From the NCBI GenBank assembly GCA_002729295.1, contig PBTU01000011.1, positions 4,418 through 21,097 of the forward strand: a stretch of 16,680 nt of DNA. Direction: 5' to 3'. Each line of letters opens with the position of its first letter. The stretch's first letter is position 1. Shown here one piece after another: positions 1-5,355 of this stretch. The translations under genes and the position numbers were made by a program. The notes beneath the pieces were generated by a model. The model was not told the DNA's origin, made no database searches, and saw only the letters and a list, made by a program, of their open reading frames with translations. This DNA is from Verrucomicrobiales bacterium (GTDB lineage: Bacteria; Verrucomicrobiota; Verrucomicrobiia; Verrucomicrobiales; Akkermansiaceae).

Positions 1-17
1 ATAATCGAAGCAGCGTA

Positions 18-446
18 TTACCACTTCTGTCCACGAGAGTGACGGAAGTAGCTCTCGTAGCCCAGCATTGGTGGGAATTCGGACAGACCGTCGCGTGGGT
101 TCATTTCGATCCGGTCATCAGCGCCACAACGGGTATAGGGTGGCTTGAAGGTCCCGTGGAAAGTGGGGGAGTGGAAGGTGAGAAGTTCGTAGACTCCGTA
201 TCCAACGCGCTTGAGAGAGCGTCGGGTTCCATCGACAATCCCGTGGGAGTATCCGGAAACATAACCTTCGGATTCGGACTTGCGAACCATCTGCTCGGGA
301 ATTTCAATGAAGCCGTAGAGGATATTGCTAAGAGCGCGTCCGAGCTTGCGTGAAGATGTGTAGTTGGTTCCTGGAGGGGCCTGAATGTCTGCCTGAATAG
401 GAACAGCCATGCCGAGTGTGAGTGTGATCAGTAGGAGCTTTCTCAT
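18..446 (-). CDS. Small secreted protein, TIGR04073-like (exosortase-associated family)
   Basis: I prefer the ATG at 446 (142 aa) over the upstream in-frame one at 485, because it puts a clean signal peptide first: MRK, then the hydrophobic LLLITLTLGMAVPI, with cleavage near AQA-like IQAD. The mature part carries RKLGRALSNILYGFIEIPEQM, followed by regularly spaced glycines and YGVYELLTFHSPT. I recognise this layout (RKLGRgl-N...G..EiP, then G.YE..TFP) as the TIGR04073 family, found mainly in Verrucomicrobia and Lentisphaerae genomes that also have exosortase/PEP-CTERM systems. Its biochemical role is unknown. It is probably exported to the periplasm or outer membrane. It stands alone and is divergent from the gene set starting at 833. 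A GGTGG about 12 bases before the ATG is at best a weak ribosome binding site. Family assignment comes from memory of the motif, not a search. Confidence 0.72.
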   Translation of the reverse strand: MRKLLLITLTLGMAVPIQADIQAPPGTNYTSSRKLGRALSNILYGFIEIPEQMVRKSESEGYVSGYSHGIVDGTRRSLKRVGYGVYELLTFHSPTFHGTFKPPYTRCGADDRIEMNPRDGLSEFPPMLGYESYFRHSRGQKW

Positions 447-832
447 TACGTTGTGTATTCCACCGAAGATCTCATCGCTTGGCAATGGGAAAATGGCATT
501 CCGCCGATTATTTTGATTTCGAAAGGATTAGGGAATCGTCGAGGTTCAGCAGAATACGGTTCGGAGATCGGGTTGGGATGGGAGTAGGTCCTGATTTTTC
601 CTTCTGACAGCAGTTTTTTCTTCTCCACTTTCGCGGTTCAGGAAGGCTTGAGCCACAAATTTCGTCGAATTAGAGCGTATTCTGCGAGTTCAAAGGATGT
701 TGTGCCGGAAGTTTGTTGCACGGGACGATGGCAAGATCTGGCTCCGCCAAAATCTTTCCTGATCGGGACACAATCCCCTCGTGATTGGGGATTGTCTTGG
801 GGCGGGAGATTCCCTAGTTTCACCGCGGCACG
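447..832. promoter_or_regulatory. Divergent intergenic region, 386 bp
   Basis: This gap separates the minus-strand TIGR04073-like gene from the plus-strand gene at 833, so it should hold both promoters. Short open frames cross it (446-628 minus, 648-836 plus from a TTG), but neither resembles a known protein nor has a ribosome binding site, and I treat it as noncoding. T-rich tracts lie at 595-620. The one clear structure is the hairpin at 770-795, listed separately. I could not assign -35/-10 boxes with confidence. Confidence 0.5.
770..795. other. Perfect 9-bp inverted repeat upstream of the S11 gene
   Basis: ACAATCCCC (770-778) and GGGGATTGT (787-795) are exact reverse complements around an 8-base spacer. 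The repeat ends 37 bases before the ATG at 833. Neither strand shows a T-run after it, so it does not look like an intrinsic terminator. It could be a 5' UTR hairpin or an operator for a dimeric regulator. The function is inference only. Confidence 0.4.
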
Positions 833-1801
833 ATGAACTTGAGAGAAAAGGGCTCCACGATCTTCCGAAATAGCGTTCTTTTTCTGGGACTTATTGCGAG
901 TTCCATTGCGCAGGCGGGGGAGAGTTATCTTGCGGTTGAGGCCCATAGCGGGAGGATTGTTTTGGAGCTGGATGCTGATCAAAAGCGCCCCGTGGCCAGC
1001 CTGACGAAAATCGCTACTGCGATGGTTGTGCTTGATTGGGCTCATCTTAGTCAGACCAAAATGGGGCAGATTGCCGTGGTTCCGGCGGGAGCGGCGACGA
1101 TTGGTGGTTCGAATCCGATGGGATTGATCCCTGGGGATCAAATCGCCCTTCGGGAGGCGATGTACTCCATGTTGCTGGGCTTGGATAATGTCTCGGCGCT
1201 GACTTTGGCGACTCATGTGGGAAGATCAATTCAGGCTCAAAGTCTTCTGGGAGGAACACCAACTGCTGCTTTTGTGGGTGAAATGAACAATCTTGCACGG
1301 GTTCTGGGGATGAGAAAGACACGGTTCTATAACCCTCATGGATTGGATTCGACGGGCCGAAAGGGACTTTCGACAGCTCGCGACATGGCCCGGCTGTGTA
1401 TCTACGCGATGCGGGACACCGGATTTCAATTTTACGTAAAGCAAAAGCAGCGGATTATTTCATCGTCACGCTTCGGTCAGAGCCGTGGATTCAAGGTCAG
1501 CAATACACATGAGCTTTTGGGAACTGCTGGCATCAGCGGGATCATCACCGGGACGTCACAATTTGCAGGGTCCGGTGCCGCGACGAGTTCCGAGAAAAAG
1601 CCCATCGTGAAGAAGTTGCAAACAGGCGTGACAAGACTGACGCCGCGTCGGATGATCGTGATCGCGCTGGGAAGCGCCGATCGGTATGGCCGCACCAAAG
1701 GGCTTTTATCTCAGGGATGGGGACTCTATGACGCCTGGAAGGCGCAGGGGCAGCTGGTAACCAACCCGCAGTCGATTCTCACTGTTCCGACTCCCCAGTA
1801 G
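833..1801 (+). CDS. S11-family D-alanyl-D-alanine carboxypeptidase-like protein, catalytic motifs degenerate
   Basis: 322 aa with a signal peptide (hydrophobic residues 14-26, likely cleaved after AQA at 28), then a penicillin-binding-protein fold of the PBP5/DacA kind. Active PBP5 relatives trim the terminal D-Ala from peptidoglycan pentapeptide in the periplasm. The first motif is intact: SLTK with Ser56 and Lys59. The conserved RFYNPHGLDS (165-174) and TARDMARL (181-188) are also present. The second motif, normally SxN, reads GLDN (116-119) with no serine in place. The third, normally KTG, reads ITG (238-240). Loss of both makes normal carboxypeptidase activity doubtful, although Ser56 could still bind beta-lactams. 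The sequence past residue 241 also lacks a PBP5-like C-terminal amphipathic anchor. It is the first gene of a same-strand run, 33 bases before the phosphofructokinase. The S11 family is clear; activity is not. Confidence 0.85.
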   Translation: MNLREKGSTIFRNSVLFLGLIASSIAQAGESYLAVEAHSGRIVLELDADQKRPVASLTKIATAMVVLDWAHLSQTKMGQIAVVPAGAATIGGSNPMGLIPGDQIALREAMYSMLLGLDNVSALTLATHVGRSIQAQSLLGGTPTAAFVGEMNNLARVLGMRKTRFYNPHGLDSTGRKGLSTARDMARLCIYAMRDTGFQFYVKQKQRIISSSRFGQSRGFKVSNTHELLGTAGISGIITGTSQFAGSGAATSSEKKPIVKKLQTGVTRLTPRRMIVIALGSADRYGRTKGLLSQGWGLYDAWKAQGQLVTNPQSILTVPTPQ

Positions 1802-1834
1802 ATTTCAGTTAAAGCACACAACACAGTCAGCAGC

Positions 1835-2911
1835 ATGCGAATTGGTATATTAAATTGCGGGGGCGATTGCCCGGGTCTCAATGCAGTCATTCACGGAGTC
1901 GTTGGTGCGGCCGCAGCGAAGGGCTGGGAAGCAATTGGATTTCGAGATGGATTTGAAGGATTGCTTCCTCCGGGTGACTTCCAATTTCTCACACCAAAGG
2001 ACACCGAGGGGATTTTGAAGCAGGGCGGAACGATTCTCGGAACGACCAACAAAGGAAACTTTGCCGCAAAATTGGGCACGGATGATGATGTTGCCAAGGT
2101 TCCCCAGGAAATTGTCGATCGCGCCAAGCGGACCCTGGATCAACTTGGAATCGGGGCTCTCGTCGTCGTGGGTGGAGATGGTTCGTTGACCACGGCCCAG
2201 CAGCTCTACGAACAGGGATGGCCGGTGATCGGGGTTCCCAAGACAATCGATAATGATTTGAAGGCGACGGCGATGACCTTTGGCTTCGATAGTGCGGTGA
2301 GTTCTGTGGTTGACGGATTGGATCGACTGCACACGACAGGGCAAAGTCACAAGCGGGTCATGGTGCTTGAGGTGATGGGACGTCATGCTGGTTGGATTGC
2401 TCTCTGGGGCGGGATGGCTGGCGCGGCGAATGTCATTCTTCTGCCTGAAATTCCATTCTCTTACGAGAAGGTTGCCCAGCACCTCAAGAAGCGGGAGGCC
2501 ATGGGTTATACCAGTTCCTTGGTCGTTGTGGCCGAAGGCGCGAAGAGTCCTGATGGCGAGATTTCTACTATCGATGATAATTCCGGCGGACAAGCCCGTC
2601 TCGGAGGAATCGGAGAACAAGTGGCCGCGCAGATCGCCGAACTCACTGGCAAGGAAACTCGCTGCACTACCCTGGGGCATGTTCAACGAGGCGGGACACC
2701 GACTCCGCTTGACCGGATTCTTGGAATGCGCTTTGGGGTGATGGCCGCGCAGCTCGCTGAGGAAGGAGCCTTTGGCCGGATGGTCAGCTATCAGAGTTAC
2801 CACGTGGATTCCGTGCCCATCAAAGAGGCTGTGATGGAACTGCGCCTTATTGAACCCGAAACCGAAGTTGTTCGGGCCGCTCGTGCGGTCGATATCTGCT
2901 TTGGCGATTAG
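1835..2911 (+). CDS. pfkA: 6-phosphofructokinase (group III type, mixed ATP/PPi active-site signature)
   Basis: 358 aa, full length for the PfkA superfamily. It phosphorylates fructose 6-phosphate to fructose 1,6-bisphosphate in the cytoplasm, the committed step of glycolysis (reversible if PPi-dependent). Visible motifs: N-terminal GILNCGGDCPGLNAVI, GGTILGT (64-70), GGDGS (113-117), PKTIDND (135-141) with the catalytic Asp139, MGRHAGW (181-187), PEIPF (204-208), and GHVQRGG (281-287). At the two positions that separate donors (E. coli 104 and 124) it has Gly116 and Lys136. Gly at the first favours ATP; Lys at the second is typical of PPi enzymes. The Gly/Lys pair is known from actinobacterial group III enzymes reported as ATP-dependent, so ATP is my better guess. 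There is no visible Shine-Dalgarno sequence before the ATG. The Lrp gene follows after 11 bases. Confidence 0.93.
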   Translation: MRIGILNCGGDCPGLNAVIHGVVGAAAAKGWEAIGFRDGFEGLLPPGDFQFLTPKDTEGILKQGGTILGTTNKGNFAAKLGTDDDVAKVPQEIVDRAKRTLDQLGIGALVVVGGDGSLTTAQQLYEQGWPVIGVPKTIDNDLKATAMTFGFDSAVSSVVDGLDRLHTTGQSHKRVMVLEVMGRHAGWIALWGGMAGAANVILLPEIPFSYEKVAQHLKKREAMGYTSSLVVVAEGAKSPDGEISTIDDNSGGQARLGGIGEQVAAQIAELTGKETRCTTLGHVQRGGTPTPLDRILGMRFGVMAAQLAEEGAFGRMVSYQSYHVDSVPIKEAVMELRLIEPETEVVRAARAVDICFGD

Positions 2912-2922
2912 AAATTTTAGTT

Positions 2923-3402
2923 ATGAATGACCTCCTTAATCTTCTCCGTCGGGATGCCCGGCGGTCCGCTGGTGAATTGGCTGCGCAACTTTCCCTGAAC
3001 GAGGCGGATGTCGAGGCGCAGATTGCAGAGTGGGAAAAAGACGGCACCATTCGCGGCTATCAAGCCATGATCGATCCTGCCCTAGAAGAAGGGGATGACG
3101 TGACCGCTTTTATTGAAGTTCGGATGACTCCGGAGCGGGGCGGTGGCTTTGATCGCATCGCACGTAGGATCGCGCACTTTGACCAGGTCACGAGCTGTTA
3201 CCTTTCAAGTGGCGGGTTCGATTTACTGGTGGTCGTGAAGGGGAGAGACCTTCTCTCGGTGGCAGCTTTTGTTTCTGAGAAGTTGAGTACGATCGAAGGG
3301 GTGATTTCCACCGCGACTCACTTCCGGTTAAAATCGTATAAAGAAAACGGATTCCTCTTCGGGGATGATGGCGATGTCGAGCGCCTTCCAGTCTCGCCAT
3401 AA
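2923..3402 (+). CDS. Lrp/AsnC-family transcriptional regulator
   Basis: 159 aa, typical Lrp/AsnC length. The N-terminal part (about 1-50) is a winged helix: LLNLLRRDARRSAGELAAQL, then an IAEWEKDGTIRGYQAMIDP segment that matches the usual 'L...G.I.gy.a.id' end of the DNA-binding domain. From about 60 to 140 comes the RAM/AsnC ligand-binding ferredoxin-like domain (TAFIEVRMTP, then VTSCYLSSGGFDLLVVVKGRD, then ISTATHF). Such proteins form octamers and respond to amino acids. The gene sits 11 bases after pfkA and 13 bases before the aminotransferase start, so it probably controls this operon in response to an amino acid. A parallel from known biology is Bacillus subtilis alaR-alaT, an Lrp-type regulator next to an alanine aminotransferase. 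The ligand is inferred, not seen. Confidence 0.92.
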   Translation: MNDLLNLLRRDARRSAGELAAQLSLNEADVEAQIAEWEKDGTIRGYQAMIDPALEEGDDVTAFIEVRMTPERGGGFDRIARRIAHFDQVTSCYLSSGGFDLLVVVKGRDLLSVAAFVSEKLSTIEGVISTATHFRLKSYKENGFLFGDDGDVERLPVSP

Positions 3403-3415
3403 GCTCATTGCTCCC

Positions 3416-4582
3416 ATGGATTTGAATTCAAAATTGGCCAGCCACCTGCAGACCATTCCCCGTTCGGGGATACGCGATTTCTTCGAGCTGGTGATTGGTC
3501 GGGATGATGTGATTTCACTGGGGGTGGGAGAGCCTGATTTCGTCACTCCCTGGCCGATCCGCGAGGCCGCGATGCGTTCGCTGGACCGCGGGGAGACGAG
3601 TTACACCTCAAATCTGGGCCTGCTGTCCCTTCGCGAGAAGATTTCGGAGTACGTGGAGACATTTTTTCATGTTCCTTATCGAGGCAGTGATGAAGTCCTC
3701 ATTACGGTGGGGGTTTCTGAGGCGCTTGATTTAGCGTTGCGGGCCCTGGTGAATCCGGGGGATGAGGTCGTTTATCACGAGCCGTGTTATGTCTCATATT
3801 CGCCCAGTATTGTCATGTCACACGGCGTGGCGGTGGCGGTGGCGACGAAGAAAGAAGATGGCTTCTCGCTGAAGCCCGAAGCGTTGGCGGCAGTGATCAC
3901 AAGTCGAACCAAGATTGTGATGTTGAATTTCCCCACTAATCCGACCGGTGCGGTGGCGTCGCGTGAGGATCTAGAAGGAATCGCCAGACTTTGTATCGAG
4001 CACGACCTTATTGTCATCAGTGATGAGATCTATAGCGAGTTGCGTTACGACGAAGAAGAGCATCTGAGTATCGCGGCGCTGCCGGGAATGCGGGAGCGGA
4101 CGATTTTGCTTCATGGCTTTTCAAAGGCCTTTGCAATGACCGGGTTTCGTCTGGGCTATGCGTGCGCTCCTACGGTTCTGATTGAAGCAATGATGAAGAT
4201 CCACCAATATGGGATTCTCTGTGCTCCCATTACCAGTCAGGCTGCTGCTCTTGAGGCGTTGACTGGGGGGGAGGATCTTTATCTCTCGATGAAGGAGAGC
4301 TATCATCAACGCCGGGATTTCCTGGTGGGACGCTTCAACGAAATGGGGATTGATTGTCATTGTCCGGGTGGTGCCTTTTATGTCTTCCCGGATATTAGTA
4401 AGTTTGGACTGAGCAGTAAGGATTTTGCAGTGGGGCTTCTCGAAAGCGAGCAGGTTGCGGCTGTTCCCGGTGATGCCTTTGGAGAGAGTGGCGAAGGGTT
4501 CCTTCGTTGTTGCTACGCGACCGGGATGGATGATTTGAAATCAGCGATGGATTCAATAGAGCGCTATATCGGAACACTTTAA
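3416..4582 (+). CDS. Class I/II PLP-dependent aminotransferase (AlaT/AspC-like)
   Basis: 388 aa from the ATG at 3416. Upstream in-frame ATGs at 3365, 3368 and 3374 would overlap the Lrp gene and add residues unlike the family, so I reject them. Fold-type I features: ISLGVGEPDFVTPW near the start, VGVSEALDLALRAL, NPTGAV, VISDEIY (the Asp that pairs with the pyridine nitrogen and the following Tyr), and GFSKAFAMTGFRLGY, in which Lys237 should form the Schiff base with PLP. The later HQYGILCAPITSQ and VPGDAFG segments also fit. It should move an amino group between an amino acid and a 2-oxo acid, most likely alanine or a related substrate with 2-oxoglutarate. The adjacent Lrp regulator supports amino acid control. 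Substrate is not determined by sequence alone. The CPBP gene begins 4 bases after the stop. Confidence 0.9.
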   Translation: MDLNSKLASHLQTIPRSGIRDFFELVIGRDDVISLGVGEPDFVTPWPIREAAMRSLDRGETSYTSNLGLLSLREKISEYVETFFHVPYRGSDEVLITVGVSEALDLALRALVNPGDEVVYHEPCYVSYSPSIVMSHGVAVAVATKKEDGFSLKPEALAAVITSRTKIVMLNFPTNPTGAVASREDLEGIARLCIEHDLIVISDEIYSELRYDEEEHLSIAALPGMRERTILLHGFSKAFAMTGFRLGYACAPTVLIEAMMKIHQYGILCAPITSQAAALEALTGGEDLYLSMKESYHQRRDFLVGRFNEMGIDCHCPGGAFYVFPDISKFGLSSKDFAVGLLESEQVAAVPGDAFGESGEGFLRCCYATGMDDLKSAMDSIERYIGTL

Positions 4583-4586
4583 GCTG

Positions 4587-5351
4587 ATGATGGAGCAGCT
4601 GAAAATTTGGCGGAAAGACCGAACCCTAGCGCATGTTGTGCCATTCGCAGTCTTCATGGTCTTTATGCTGCTCTACCAATTTGTGGGAGAGGCGATTCTT
4701 TGGGAGCATGATCACGCGCCGTGGTATCGTCATTGGCCGGAACAGTTTTTTTATCCCCTGCAAACGATCGCGACGTTGGCCGTGCTGATCTTTTTCTGGC
4801 GGCACTATGAGCTGAAGTGGTCGAATAAAGTGTGGATTGGAGTTGCGGCTGGTTTTGTGGGAATTGCAGCCTGGCTCTTGCCGACGACCCTTTATGATTA
4901 TTACGAAATGACCGGGAAGCCGGATTCCTTTTTTGAAAAGCTTTCAGGATTGGCTCCCCGCAAAGAAGGGTTTGATCCGGGCGTCTTTAGCGACCCGATG
5001 GCCTATTGGGCTTCGCTGATTCTTCGTGTTTTTCGGGCCGTAGTGATCGTGGCCTTGGTGGAAGAGATTTTTTGGAGGGGATTTCTGATGAGGTTTCTCC
5101 TGAAAATGGATGGAAATTACTGGAAGGTTCCTTTTGGAAGGCCAGCGTGGATTTCATTCTTTGTAGTGACCGGGGCCTTTATGCTGGCTCATGCTCCGCT
5201 CGATTGGGCGGGGGCTTTTGTTTATGGGTCCCTGACCTTCGGTGTTGCTGTTTGGACGCGGAGCTTGCTCGCCTGCGTCGTGATGCACGGTGTGGCTAAC
5301 GCGACTCTGGCCTGGTATGCCATGACCTATGCCAAGTATGGCATGTGGTAG
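4587..5351 (+). CDS. CPBP-family intramembrane protease, CAAX-protease-related (TIGR03008-like)
   Basis: 254 aa integral membrane protein. Hydrophobic segments lie at about 16-36, 55-71, 83-99, 142-158, 188-203, 209-222 and 227-245. The Rce1/CPBP motifs are complete: EEIFWR (Glu159, Glu160, Arg164), His202 in MLAHAPLDW, and His234 with Asn238 in VVMHGVANA. These residues bind metal or activate water in the family. The YPLQTI stretch and the FDP segment just before the EExxxR helix resemble the CAAX prenyl protease-related clade (TIGR03008) that occurs with exosortase/PEP-CTERM systems. That fits with the TIGR04073-like gene at 18-446, though no exosortase lies in this window. Its substrate is unknown. 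It begins 4 bases after the aminotransferase stop, so translation is probably coupled, and its stop lies only 4 bases from the convergent gene. ATG at 4590 is an equally possible start. Confidence 0.85.
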   Translation: MMEQLKIWRKDRTLAHVVPFAVFMVFMLLYQFVGEAILWEHDHAPWYRHWPEQFFYPLQTIATLAVLIFFWRHYELKWSNKVWIGVAAGFVGIAAWLLPTTLYDYYEMTGKPDSFFEKLSGLAPRKEGFDPGVFSDPMAYWASLILRVFRAVVIVALVEEIFWRGFLMRFLLKMDGNYWKVPFGRPAWISFFVVTGAFMLAHAPLDWAGAFVYGSLTFGVAVWTRSLLACVVMHGVANATLAWYAMTYAKYGMW

Positions 5352-5355
5352 CGGC

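Noticed and set aside
446..628. Minus-strand 60-codon frame just upstream of the TIGR04073-like gene
   Set aside because: No ribosome binding site, no family resemblance and a Pro/Ser-rich random-looking translation.
648..836. Plus-strand 62-codon frame from TTG that overlaps the ATG at 833
   Set aside because: The product looks like no known leader peptide, there is no ribosome binding site, and the 770-795 hairpin lies inside it. Noncoding is more likely, though a short upstream peptide cannot be excluded.
638..1216. Minus-strand open frame of 192 codons across the start of the S11 gene
   Set aside because: The composition is Arg/Gln/Asn rich with no known motif, and it is antisense to a signal peptide and SLTK motif that are clearly coding.
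1850..2803. Long minus-strand open frame (317 codons) inside the phosphofructokinase gene
   Set aside because: It lies wholly antisense to a well-recognised enzyme and its translation resembles no protein family; codon bias of the real gene explains it.
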